Shown piece after piece: positions 28,211 through 36,618 of a DNA stretch of 64,000 nt; position 1 is the first letter of the stretch, and every line of letters starts with the position of its first letter. Origin of the DNA: Armatimonadota bacterium (GTDB lineage Bacteria; Armatimonadota; UBA10988); NCBI GenBank assembly GCA_016235455.1, contig JACRKZ010000067.1, positions 111,732 through 175,731 of the forward strand, read 5' to 3'. The translations under genes were made by a program, and so were the position numbers. The notes beneath the pieces are model-generated. The model saw only the letters and a program-made list of their open reading frames with translations. It made no database searches and was not told the DNA's origin.

Positions 28211-29665
28211 ATGAACCGTCGCGAGATCCTCTGCTCGAGCCTGGCGCTGGCCGGCACACGCTGGTTGCGGGCCGCAGGCCCCACGGTCTGCGCGCATCTG
28301 GTGGCCAAGGTCGACGATCCCGGCGCCATCCCGATGCCCGGCGCGCGGCGCGCCTCGTTTGGTTGGCAATCGGCGGCCATTGGCGCCGAGCCGCTACGAC
28401 TGACCTGGCCCGACCTGCCGGCCGATGCCCAGGTGACTCGACTGCGCATCGCCGCGGCGCTCGATGAGCGCGATGTCAAGCGCATCGACGCCTTCGCGCT
28501 CAAGACCGGCGCCCCACTGGGCACCATCGAAGTGCGCTTTGCCAGCCAGTTCCAGCTCTATGAACTGCCCATCACGCGAAACCAGGCTGCCGACGGCGTC
28601 GGTCTGAAGCTGGCCGAAGGCGCGCCGATGCGTGTCTTCACCCACGGCGACACGCTGCCGCCGGCTCTGGCCGTGCATCTGCTCGTGCCTGGCCAGGCCT
28701 CGCCCGAAGCCGAGTTCCTGCGCCGCCTGGACTCGCTGGCCTGCGTGCAGCAGTTCGGCTGGATGGAAGGCTGCGTGGTCGACGGTCTGCTCGACCTGGC
28801 CGCCATCCCCCGTTACGCGCACCTGCGCGCCGCCGCGCAACGGCACCTGGACCTGTTCGTCAACGGCGGCCAACTGACCTACGACGGCCCCCGCTGCGAG
28901 ATCATCAGCAACCGCATCTACGGCATCGAAGGGCCGTTGCCGCTCGCCGCGCTGGCCCAGCTCGCGCCCAGCAGCCCCGTGCTCGACCTGCTGCCGGCGT
29001 TCTGCGCGGCACGGCAGGATGCCGACGGCGCCGTACTCGACGGCCGCAGCGCCAGCAGCGAGGGCGCCTACACCGTCGGCTATCCACTGGCCGTGCTGGC
29101 CCGCGTGCGCGGCGACGACGCGCTGGCCAAGGCGGCGCTGGCGCAACTGGGCACGCGCCAGGCGCGGCTGTTCGTCGACGGGCAGTTCTACCGCACGCAC
29201 AACGCCGATGGCGGCCGCGGTGACCGCAACTGGGCGCGTGGCATGGCCTGGCAGATGCTGGGCTATGCGCGCGTCCTGCGCGAACTGCGTGACCGCACGG
29301 ACCTGGCACCACTCATCGGCGACCTGCGCGCCCTGGCCACGCATGTGCGGCGGCTGCAACGGCCCGATGGCCTGTGGTCGGTGTTTGCCGACGACCAGAC
29401 GCTCACCCCCGACACCGGCGGCAGCGCCGGCATCGCCGCGGCCTTGGCCATCGGCGCCCGCCAAGGCTGGCTGGGTGCCGAGGACCGGGCCGCCGCGCAG
29501 CGCTGCCAGCACGCGCTCCTGACCCGGCTGACCCCCGACGGGTTCCTGAGTGGCGTGTCGCAGTCCAACAAGGGTGGCGGCGCCCTGCAGCGCAGCGACT
29601 ACCGGGTCATCTACCAGATGGGAATGGGTCTGCTGGCGCAGTTGATGGCGGCCCTGGCCGAGTAG
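28211..29665 (+). CDS. GH105-like unsaturated glycuronyl hydrolase
   Basis: 484 aa. N-terminal MNRREILCSSLALAGTRWLR looks like an export signal; I start here (28211) rather than at upstream codons. The C-terminal 330 residues form the (alpha/alpha)6-barrel pattern of GH88/GH105. The conserved segment GDRNWARGMAWQMLGYARVL is the region where the family holds its catalytic Asp. Known members remove unsaturated galacturonic acid from pectic oligosaccharides left by polysaccharide lyases. The N-terminal 150 residues are not recognised. It stops 10 bp before the radical SAM gene, so they are probably one transcript. Confidence 0.7.
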   Translation: MNRREILCSSLALAGTRWLRAAGPTVCAHLVAKVDDPGAIPMPGARRASFGWQSAAIGAEPLRLTWPDLPADAQVTRLRIAAALDERDVKRIDAFALKTGAPLGTIEVRFASQFQLYELPITRNQAADGVGLKLAEGAPMRVFTHGDTLPPALAVHLLVPGQASPEAEFLRRLDSLACVQQFGWMEGCVVDGLLDLAAIPRYAHLRAAAQRHLDLFVNGGQLTYDGPRCEIISNRIYGIEGPLPLAALAQLAPSSPVLDLLPAFCAARQDADGAVLDGRSASSEGAYTVGYPLAVLARVRGDDALAKAALAQLGTRQARLFVDGQFYRTHNADGGRGDRNWARGMAWQMLGYARVLRELRDRTDLAPLIGDLRALATHVRRLQRPDGLWSVFADDQTLTPDTGGSAGIAAALAIGARQGWLGAEDRAAAQRCQHALLTRLTPDGFLSGVSQSNKGGGALQRSDYRVIYQMGMGLLAQLMAALAE

Positions 29666-29675
29666 GAGCAGGCGC

Positions 29676-30737
29676 ATGGCCTACATGGGACCCAACCCGA
29701 CCGACGTGAACCAGACCATCGCCGAGGTCGGCATCGCCCGCGCCATCGGCAGCCACCATGTGGCCAGCCTGCTGTTCACATACCGCTGCACCATCGCCTG
29801 CGGGCACTGCCTGTTCGCCTGCTCGCCCACACTGCCCGACGTCTGCTGCGAGCTTGACGAGGCGGTCGATTGGCTGGGCCAGCTGCTGAGCACCAACCGC
29901 GTGGTGCATATCGCCGGCGGCGAGGCGATGATCGCCTGGGACCGCCTGCTGGCCGTGTGTCGCGCGGCGTCGGCGGCCGGCGCTATGCCGCACTTCATCG
30001 AGAGCAACGCCTCCTGGGCCACCTCTGATGTACTGGTGCGCGAGCGGCTGACGCTGCTGCGCGACCTGGGTCTGCGCGGCATGTTGTACAGCGCCGACCC
30101 GTACCATCAGGCGTTCGTGCCGCCCGAGCGCCGACTGCGCGCGTACACCATCGCCGTCGAGGTGTTTGGCGCCCAGAACGTCATCGCCGCGGATCTGACG
30201 CTGCCGCAATTGGAGGAACTGCGCGAGATCGGTCGCGACGAGCAACGCCTGGCCGACTACACGCGCTCGCATCCGCCCAATCTGGTCGGGCGCGCCGGCG
30301 ACTCGCTGGCCGCCCACTTCCCTGACCGACCGCTGGACGAGCTGGCCGGCGATCGCTTGTGGCACGGCGAGCACAGCCAACGGCACTGCCAGATCGAGTT
30401 CGACCCGCGGCGCATGTGGGAGATCCACATCGACCCGTACGGCAATCTGCAGACCTGCTGCGGCATCGTGCTGGGCAACCTGCGCCGTCGCTCGCTGGCC
30501 GACCTGATGGGCAACGGCTTCGACGACAGCGCCGTGCTCCGCGCCGTGCGCGACGATGGGCCGTTCGCGCTGCTGGCGCTGGCCGAGTCGCACGGCTACC
30601 AGCGCCGGCCCGGCTACAAGCAGAAGTGTCATCTCTGCTGGGAGGTGCGCAGGCACCTGCGCACGTACTATCCAGAGCAACTGGGCCCCGACGAGGTCTA
30701 TGGAGAACCGTCATCCACACCGCCATCCTCTCGCTGA
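29676..30737 (+). CDS. Radical SAM protein with C-terminal cysteine cluster
   Basis: 353 aa. The CxxxCxxC motif CTIACGHC (around residue 42) binds the SAM-cleaving 4Fe-4S cluster, and VVHIAGGEAM carries the GGE SAM-binding motif. Near the C-terminus HIDPYGNLQTCCG and QKCHLC form a SPASM/Twitch-like set of cysteines for an extra cluster. Such enzymes modify peptides or proteins, or mature other enzymes, but there is no small precursor peptide gene beside it. Its 3' end overlaps the apparent start of the sialidase-like gene. Confidence 0.8.
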   Translation: MAYMGPNPTDVNQTIAEVGIARAIGSHHVASLLFTYRCTIACGHCLFACSPTLPDVCCELDEAVDWLGQLLSTNRVVHIAGGEAMIAWDRLLAVCRAASAAGAMPHFIESNASWATSDVLVRERLTLLRDLGLRGMLYSADPYHQAFVPPERRLRAYTIAVEVFGAQNVIAADLTLPQLEELREIGRDEQRLADYTRSHPPNLVGRAGDSLAAHFPDRPLDELAGDRLWHGEHSQRHCQIEFDPRRMWEIHIDPYGNLQTCCGIVLGNLRRRSLADLMGNGFDDSAVLRAVRDDGPFALLALAESHGYQRRPGYKQKCHLCWEVRRHLRTYYPEQLGPDEVYGEPSSTPPSSR

Positions 30738-32572
30738 CCATCGCCGCGCTGACCGCACCCTCGCCCGTGCCTGACCCGCGGCATCTGTCCAACGGCTGGC
30801 CCATCCCCAGCGAGGGCTATGCTGACCAGCCTTACGTGGTGCGCTGTGACGACGGCGCCTGGCTCTGCGTGATGACCACCGGCCGCGGCGAGGAAGGCGC
30901 CACCGGGCAGCATGTGGTGGCCCTGCGCAGCCTCGACCACGGCCGCACCTGGTCGGAGATCGTGCCCATCGAGCCCGCCGACGGCCCCGAGGCCAGCTAT
31001 GCCGTGCTGCTCCGGACGCCGTTCGGCCGCGTCTATGCCTTCTACAACCACAACACCGACCGGGTGAAGGAGGTCAAGCGCGAGGACAAGGGCGTCTACC
31101 GGCGTGTGGACTCGCTGGGCCACTATGTCTTCCGCTACAGCGACGACAGCGGCAAGACCTGGTCGGCCCAGCGCTACGATGTGCCGGTGCGCGAGTTTGC
31201 CTGCGACCGCGAGAACGTCTACGGCGGCGCGCTACGCTTCTTCTGGAACGTCGGCCGCCCGCTGCCCCTCGCCGACCGCGGAGCGCTCATGGTGCTGCAC
31301 AAGGTCGGCGCCATGGGCGATGGGTTCTTCGCGCGCAGCGAGGGTGCGTTCCTCCACAGCGCCAACATCCTGATCGAGCGCGACCCGGCCAAGATCGCCT
31401 TCGACACCCTACCCGACGGTGAGGTCGGACTCCGTGCGCCGGCGGGCGGCGGGCGCGTCAGCGAAGAGCAGAGCGTCGTGCAGCTCTCTGACGGCTCGCT
31501 CTACTGCGTCTACCGCACCATCGCCGGCTGGCCCACCGCCTGCTACTCGCGGGACGGCGGGCACACCTGGACGGCACCGGCTTACATGGTGCGTGAGCCG
31601 GGCGGGCCACGCCTGAAGCATCCGCGCGCGGCCAACTTCGTCTGGAAGTGCGCCAACGGCAAGTACCTGTACTGGTTCCACAACCACGGCGGCGCGTTCG
31701 TCGGCCGCATGGCCGGCGGGCCGGACACGGTCGGGCCGCGCTACCCGGGCAGCCCGTATGACGACCGCAACCCCGCCTGGCTGGTCGCGGGTGAGGAGCG
31801 TGATACGCCCGAGGGCCGGGTCATCGTCTGGTCGCAGCCCGAGATCGTGCTGTACGACGACGACCCGTTCATCCGCATGAGCTACCCCGACCTGGTCGAG
31901 GATGGCGGCGAGACCTACCTGACCGAGACGCAGAAGACCATCGGCCGCGTCCACCTGCTGCCCCGGCCGCTGCTCGAGGGGCTATTCGGTCAGTCGAGCC
32001 ACCGTGAGGTGGCGCGCAGCGGGCTGCTGGCCGAGCATCTCGCGCCCGCGGCCGCCGTGACCATGCCCCGCCTGCCCGAACTGCTCACCCGCGACACCGC
32101 GCGCGGCGACAACGGCACTCGCGACCTGCGCGCGGGCTTCAGCCTGGAGCTGAGCCTGGCACTGACCTCGCTCGACGCCGGCCAGACACTGTTCGACTCG
32201 CGTGACGCCGACGGGCGTGGCATCCTGCTGACCACGGTCGACGGCGGCGCCGCGCGCCTGACACTCACCGACGGCCGCCAGTCGGCCGCGTGGGACAGCG
32301 ACCGGGGAGTGCTGCGCGTCGGCGCACCGACGCACCTGGTGGCAACGGTCGATGGCGGACCGAAGATCATCACCTTCGTGGTGGATGGCGTGCTGTGTGA
32401 CGGCGGCGAGCAGCGGCAGTTCGGCTGGGGTCGCTACAGCCCGACATTGCGCACGCCGCACGGCGCGGCCAGCGCGAGGCTGGCGCCGACGGTGACGGCG
32501 CTACGCATCTATGGACGGGCCTTGCGCACCAGCGAGGCCGTAGGCAATCAGCGGGCCGCACTGGCCAAGTGA
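30713..32572 (+). CDS. Secreted sialidase-fold (BNR/Asp-box) protein with LamG-like C-terminus; start uncertain
   Basis: About 619 aa. A hydrophobic signal-like N-terminus (HTAILSLTIAALTAPSP) leads into a six-bladed propeller pattern with three Asp-boxes: SLDHGRTWSE, YSDDSGKTWSA and YSRDGGHTWTA. The last 170 residues look like a LamG/concanavalin domain (GFSLELSLALTSLDAGQTLFDS). No ATG, GTG or TTG start fits in frame near the signal sequence. ATC at 30713 has GGAG seven bases upstream, and an ATG at 30700 would fit if one base were lost between them. Either an unusual start or a frameshift is implied. Predicted to bind or cleave surface glycans. Confidence 0.75.
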   Translation: MHTAILSLTIAALTAPSPVPDPRHLSNGWPIPSEGYADQPYVVRCDDGAWLCVMTTGRGEEGATGQHVVALRSLDHGRTWSEIVPIEPADGPEASYAVLLRTPFGRVYAFYNHNTDRVKEVKREDKGVYRRVDSLGHYVFRYSDDSGKTWSAQRYDVPVREFACDRENVYGGALRFFWNVGRPLPLADRGALMVLHKVGAMGDGFFARSEGAFLHSANILIERDPAKIAFDTLPDGEVGLRAPAGGGRVSEEQSVVQLSDGSLYCVYRTIAGWPTACYSRDGGHTWTAPAYMVREPGGPRLKHPRAANFVWKCANGKYLYWFHNHGGAFVGRMAGGPDTVGPRYPGSPYDDRNPAWLVAGEERDTPEGRVIVWSQPEIVLYDDDPFIRMSYPDLVEDGGETYLTETQKTIGRVHLLPRPLLEGLFGQSSHREVARSGLLAEHLAPAAAVTMPRLPELLTRDTARGDNGTRDLRAGFSLELSLALTSLDAGQTLFDSRDADGRGILLTTVDGGAARLTLTDGRQSAAWDSDRGVLRVGAPTHLVATVDGGPKIITFVVDGVLCDGGEQRQFGWGRYSPTLRTPHGAASARLAPTVTALRIYGRALRTSEAVGNQRAALAK

Positions 32573-32588
32573 ACCGAAAGGCGAAACG

Positions 32589-33446
32589 ATGAGCAACGGC
32601 ACACAGGACGTGGCGTACGACTTGCCGGTGGTGGCGGTGACAGCAGCCAACCTGCCGGCGGCCTGGGAGCAGGCCGTCATGCAGACCTGGGAGCGTGGCG
32701 CGCCCATCGCCACGCAATACGACCAGCCCGGCGACCCACCCTCGCGTGACGCCTTCGCCGTGATCACCGTGCTCGACCCGTTCGCCGAGCCGCGCATCCA
32801 CAAGGCCATCCCGTGCGGCATCAAGGACCTGGAAGCCTATCGCCAGGAAGTGGTCGACGGCATCCACGACCACTGGATCGACCCGGCCGCGGGCAAGTGG
32901 GAGTACACCTACCACGAGCGCATCGCCGCCTACAGCGTGCCCGGACTGGCGCAGCCGGTCGACCAGATGGCCTATGTGGTGGAGGCGCTGGCCGAGGCGC
33001 CGCACTCACGCCGCGCGCAGGCCACCACCTGGAAGCCGTGGGAAGATGCCGGCTGCATCGACCCCGCCTGCCTGCAGCGGCTGTGGTTCAGAGTGTACGG
33101 CGACCGGCTGGTGCTGCACGCCGACATGCGCTCCAACGACGCCTTCAAGGCCTCGTTCATGAACATGTACGCCTTCACCGACCTGCAGCGCGCCGTGGCC
33201 GAGCAGCTCACCGAGCGACTGGGCCGCGAGATCAAGGTCGGCCAGTACACCCACACCGCCAGCAGCTACCACATCTACGGCAGCTACTACGACGAGTTCG
33301 AACGCTTCATCGAGTCGATGACCAAGCGCTCCTTCGCCGAGCGCACCTACCGCAGCGAGATTGTCGGGCCGGTCATCGACGAGGCCCGAGCGGAGATCGC
33401 GGAGTCGCTGCGCGTCGAGCGCGAGACGGGGCGGAAGGGGCTGTAG
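32589..33446 (+). CDS. Thymidylate synthase-like protein (ThyA/TS family, divergent)
   Basis: 285 aa. The C-terminal part matches the TS fold: IDPACLQRLWFRVYGDRL contains the expected catalytic Cys region, MRSNDAFKASFMNMYAFTDLQ is the RSxD/N nucleotide-binding segment, and TASSYHIYGSYYDEFE is the conserved HIY block. It resembles archaeal-type thymidylate synthases more than E. coli ThyA. The likely reaction is reductive methylation of dUMP (or hydroxymethylation of dCMP). It starts 16 bp after the sialidase-like gene, an odd setting for a nucleotide enzyme. A 5-bp G/C hairpin overlaps its stop. Confidence 0.7.
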   Translation: MSNGTQDVAYDLPVVAVTAANLPAAWEQAVMQTWERGAPIATQYDQPGDPPSRDAFAVITVLDPFAEPRIHKAIPCGIKDLEAYRQEVVDGIHDHWIDPAAGKWEYTYHERIAAYSVPGLAQPVDQMAYVVEALAEAPHSRRAQATTWKPWEDAGCIDPACLQRLWFRVYGDRLVLHADMRSNDAFKASFMNMYAFTDLQRAVAEQLTERLGREIKVGQYTHTASSYHIYGSYYDEFERFIESMTKRSFAERTYRSEIVGPVIDEARAEIAESLRVERETGRKGL

Positions 33447-33531
33447 CCCCGGCTTGACAACCGGCCCCGGCGCCGACCACACTCTCCTTGGTGCCGTCGC
33501 GTCAGCCAGCGGTCGGAGGGGAGCATCTGCC

Positions 33532-34074
33532 ATGAGCCTACTGCGTGGTCGGCGCCCGCACAGGGCGCGTTGGGCGTTGACTGCGACGCTGTGTCTGGCG
33601 GGCCTGGCGACCGCCGCCCAGGCGCGGTCGGTCAGGCCGTATGTGGTGCGGCTGACGCTCTGCGGCTGGCGCGTGGGAGCCACGAAGTTCGGCGCCCTGC
33701 ACGACGCTGGCAGCGGCTACTACCTGATCGCCACGGGCGACTGCGACGGCGCGTCGCGCTCACTCATTCCGACGCCCGACCCGCCAGAGTGGACCAAGCC
33801 GTCGCCAGTGACCCAGACCCGCCTATCCCGCCTGCGGACCGGCACCGGTGTCAACATCGGCGACACCGTCTCGGTGGTCGCGGCCAAACTCGGCGCCCGG
33901 CCGGACTCCATCAGCAACGACCGCGAGACCGGTTAGGTCACCTACGCCTACTGGCGGCAGGTGCGGCCGCGCACGTGAGGACGGAGCGACGACCGCTATA
34001 CGGCCGAGTACACCTTCCGCGACGGCACGCTGCGCGCGATACGCTACAGCGTATGCGACTCGCGCCGCTGCTAG
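33532..34074 (+). pseudogene. Secreted protein paralogue broken by two in-frame stops
   Basis: The ATG at 33532 has GGAGGGG upstream and a signal peptide. The frame then matches the intact gene at 34214 in blocks such as GYYLIATGDCDGAS and LRTGTGVNIG. It meets TAG at 33934 and TGA at 33976, yet stays homologous in the same frame to a third stop at 34072 (YTAEYTFRDGTLRAIRY). No frameshift is needed, only two nonsense codons. A recently dead copy is the simplest reading. Confidence 0.8.
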
Positions 34075-34213
34075 TAAGGCGCCGGGTGCGGCGTGGGAGA
34101 CGGGGCGAAGGAGGCTGCGATTCCGTCGGGCTGGCGGCGTGCGCCGACCCATCCGACTTGACACGCCCAATGCCACGAACCACGATCTCACCGACGATGT
34201 AAGGAGTACCACG

Positions 34214-34771
34214 ATGGGGACCAGACGAGTCATCGCGGGAATCGCAGGGCTGGCGGTGCTGTTCATTGTGGCGACCGCGCTTGAGGCGGCCGCCGGCCAG
34301 CCTCGGCCCTACCTCGTGCGGCTGACTCTGGCCGGCGGCAAGTTGGTCGACCAGGCTGACTACTGCAAGTTCGACAAGAACCAAGGCTACTACCTGATTG
34401 CCACCGGCGACTGCGATGGCGCTTCCGTTGACTTGGTGCTTACGCCGGACCCCACACCCTACGGCTGGGGTGGCGACACCACGGACGGCGGCCGGCCGCC
34501 GACACCGGCTAGCCTGCCGCGCCTGCGCACGGGCACCGGCGTGAACATCGGCGAGTCGCCCAAGCAGGTGCTGGCCAAACTGGGCGCCAAGCCTGAGAGC
34601 AACACCTACGACAAGAAGACCAGAGTGCGCGAGATGTGCTTCTACGCCAAGGTCAAGGTGCGATCCATGGGTCGCGACTACACACGGTATGGTGCCACCT
34701 ACACCTTCCGCGATGAGAAGCTGTGGAAGATCGGCTACGGCATCGGGACGGAAGATGGCTGCGGTGAGTAG
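34214..34771 (+). CDS. Secreted protein with BamE/SmpA-like C-terminal pattern
   Basis: 185 aa, ATG with AAGGAG upstream. A signal peptide (RRVIAGIAGLAVLFIVATAL) is followed by a short unique domain with GYYLIATGDCDGAS. The last 75 residues (TGVNIGESPKQVLAKLGAKP ... YGATYTFRDEKLWKIGYGIG) follow the G-x-x-I/L-G-D/E-S-x-x-x-V-x-x-x-L-G pattern of SmpA/OmlA-type small beta folds. That would suggest an envelope protein, but this is a pattern match only. A broken paralogue lies directly upstream. Confidence 0.7.
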   Translation: MGTRRVIAGIAGLAVLFIVATALEAAAGQPRPYLVRLTLAGGKLVDQADYCKFDKNQGYYLIATGDCDGASVDLVLTPDPTPYGWGGDTTDGGRPPTPASLPRLRTGTGVNIGESPKQVLAKLGAKPESNTYDKKTRVREMCFYAKVKVRSMGRDYTRYGATYTFRDEKLWKIGYGIGTEDGCGE

Positions 34772-34885
34772 CTCTGCGTGCGCCACGCGCAGCGAGTAGT
34801 CTGCCGTTCCACCTCGGGGCGGATGGCGGTTCCACTCGGTGGTGGCAGTCTCCGGCGCCGACGACTGGCTTCGCTGACGCCGGTA

Positions 34886-34995
34886 TGCCGATCTCCAGAT
34901 TGGCAGTGGTCCGCAGGACCACCGATGGCCGCCGGACCGCCGCGATGTCGACCTGCGGCTCCGCCTCCCGCCGATGCCAATCTGGAGATGCCGCC
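34886..34995. repeat. Long inverted repeat with nested hairpin in a gene-free stretch
   Basis: ATCTCCAGATTGGCA (34891-34905) and TGCCAATCTGGAGAT (34975-34989) are a perfect 15-bp inverted repeat. Inside it, GTGGTCC-GCA-GGACCAC (34906-34922) forms a second perfect stem. The whole interval 34772-35086 has no gene that I can support. The structure could be a small RNA, a terminator region for the 34.2 kb gene, or a mobile-element relic. Confidence 0.5.
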
Positions 34996-35086
34996 AGTTC
35001 TGCTGGCTCAGCGCACCGCCACTGGCGGCACTGACCGGCCAATGGAGCCGCCATTCGCCGCCGCGCAGAACGACAGACACCACCGC

Positions 35087-35620
35087 CTACTTGATCACAT
35101 ACTTCACGTGCCCATCAAGCCACAGCGCGTTCTTGCCGCCGTTGTCGCTGCCGGCCCAGTGCCAGATCTGCGCGTCGAGCAGACACGGCAGATTGGTCAG
35201 GTCCTGGCCCATGAAGCGCGGGTGCGACCACTTCACGCCGTTGAACAGCTCCACCCAGCCGTAGCTCGTGTGTTCGGTCTGGAAGTAGTTCTCGTCGCCT
35301 GACGGGCACTCCCAGATCTGGGTGTTCTTGATGTGGGTGTTCTTGATGTAGGGGTTGATGACCAGATCGCCGCGACCCAACGTGGGCGTCACCGACGGCT
35401 GGGAGGCCAGGTAGGGCAAGCGGCTGTCGTAGTCCTCGGCGTACATGCGCACCGCCAGACCAATCTGCTTGCAGTTGGAGGCGCAGGTGGTCTGCTCGGC
35501 CTTCTCGCGCGCCTTGGCGAAGACGGGGAACAGGATCGCCGCCAGGATGGCGATGATGGCGATCACCACCAGCAACTCGATCAGCGTGAATGCGGCCCGC
35601 CGCCGCGATTGCCTCGTCAT
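35087..35620 (-). CDS. Pseudopilin 4
   Basis: 177 aa from ATG 35620, which has GAGGTGA five bases upstream (an in-frame GTG at 35629 overlaps the previous stop and is less likely). The leader TRQSRRRAA is followed by [20 protein letters not shown], then [16 protein letters not shown]. The C-terminus has [12 protein letters not shown], but the His is 14 rather than 9 residues before DG. A perfect 15-bp tandem duplication gives [10 protein letters not shown] in the middle of the protein. It is downstream of the STN-like gene, likely co-transcribed and under TetR-operator control. Confidence 0.88.
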   Translation of the reverse strand: MTRQSRRRAAFTLIELLVVIAIIAILAAILFPVFAKAREKAEQTTCASNCKQIGLAVRMYAEDYDSRLPYLASQPSVTPTLGRGDLVINPYIKNTHIKNTQIWECPSGDENYFQTEHTSYGWVELFNGVKWSHPRFMGQDLTNLPCLLDAQIWHWAGSDNGGKNALWLDGHVKYVIK

Positions 35621-35625
35621 CTTGG

Positions 35626-36489
35626 TCACCTCAGATTGCCCAACGCCCGCACGACCGGCATCAGCTCGGCCTGATCCCTCGCGTCGAACCGCACGAACAC
35701 GCCCATGCCATGCTCAACCAGCGGTTTGAGCGCCTGCTGCACCTCGGCCCGCGTGGCCGGGTCGGCCTGGGCCAACGCCTGCGCATAGCCGCCGATGCGA
35801 CTGACCAGCCGCTGCACCGTGGCCTGGCGGTCCGTGGGCGACATGGCGTGATAGCCGGCCATGGCCTGGCCCAGCCCAGCCTCCAGCACCCGGTTGCGCT
35901 GGTCGACCGGGAGCGCGCTCAGCGCCCGCAACATGCCCAGCGCCTGCTCGGCGTTCGGCCGGCTCAGCAGCCAGCCCTGGGTCCAGGAACAGCCCGCCTG
36001 CACGGCCACGGTGTCCAGCACCGTGCGCAGGTCCGTCTCGGCCAGCGTCAACTTCAGCTTGGTCTGCGCCACCTCCGGCAGGCAACGCACCTTGAGACCA
36101 GTCGAAGCCTCCAGGTCCTGGGCCAACGTGGCCAGCGCCACCTCATCAGTGTAGCCCAGGGACGCGCGCTTGTCGCCAGCCAACTCCGGCTGCTTGGCCC
36201 CCTCTGCCTTGGGGCGGAAGACGATGCAGCGACTCGCGGTCAACAAGGCCTCGCGCGCCACCGTCTGCACCGCGGTCGACTTCGTTGCCTGCCGCTGCAG
36301 CGTCAGCTTGCCCTCGACATCCACGTCCAGCAACACCGGCTCGCCCGTCAGGCGCGTTAGCTCAGTCGCCACCTGGGCCGCATCGGCCGCATTGAAGCTC
36401 AGCGTCACCGCCTCCTCGGCCGGCGCCTGCGCCCAGGCAGCCCCCACCAGCGCAGCCGCGCAACCAGCCGCTAGCCACCACTTCCTCAT
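35626..36489 (-). CDS. Secreted STN/secretin N-domain-like protein
   Basis: 287 aa. The signal peptide is [20 protein letters not shown]. The next 160 residues have two repeats of the STN/N0-like pattern: [38 protein letters not shown] and, further on, [41 protein letters not shown]. These small domains occur at the N-terminus of secretins and TonB-dependent transducers, where they sit in the periplasm. The remaining 110 residues are helical and unrecognised. No secretin beta-domain is attached. Its stop overlaps the leader of pseudopilin 4. Confidence 0.65.
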   Translation of the reverse strand: MRKWWLAAGCAAALVGAAWAQAPAEEAVTLSFNAADAAQVATELTRLTGEPVLLDVDVEGKLTLQRQATKSTAVQTVAREALLTASRCIVFRPKAEGAKQPELAGDKRASLGYTDEVALATLAQDLEASTGLKVRCLPEVAQTKLKLTLAETDLRTVLDTVAVQAGCSWTQGWLLSRPNAEQALGMLRALSALPVDQRNRVLEAGLGQAMAGYHAMSPTDRQATVQRLVSRIGGYAQALAQADPATRAEVQQALKPLVEHGMGVFVRFDARDQAELMPVVRALGNLR

Positions 36490-36539
36490 CCCACCATCTC
36501 CTCCCGAGCTGCGTTTGACGCCTTCCGGCGCCGGCGCTA

Positions 36540-36590
36540 TGATACTGATATCAGTATCAGCTCGCTGGTGATAGTGATATCAGTATCACC
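36540..36590. promoter_or_regulatory. Twin palindromic operators between TetR and the STN/pseudopilin operon
   Basis: Site 1 is the perfect 20-bp palindrome TGATACTGATATCAGTATCA (36540-36559). Site 2 (36567-36590) has the same TGATATCA core with two mismatched positions. Their centres are 29 bp apart, about three helical turns, so two dimers could bind the same face. They lie between divergent starts at 36489 and 36619, the classical place for a TetR autoregulator. Confidence 0.8.
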
Positions 36591-36618
36591 AGGGCGTGTC
36601 AAGAGGGATTTCGGATCC

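Noticed and set aside
30700..30774. Small frame starting at ATG 30700 (MENRHPHRHPLADH)
   Set aside because: Stops after 24 codons and is out of frame with the signal peptide; it is relevant only as evidence of a possible one-base error.
32573..33531. Promoter TTGACA at about 33455 for the twin secreted genes
   Set aside because: The -35 is good but no matching -10 at 16-19 bases; not listed as a feature.
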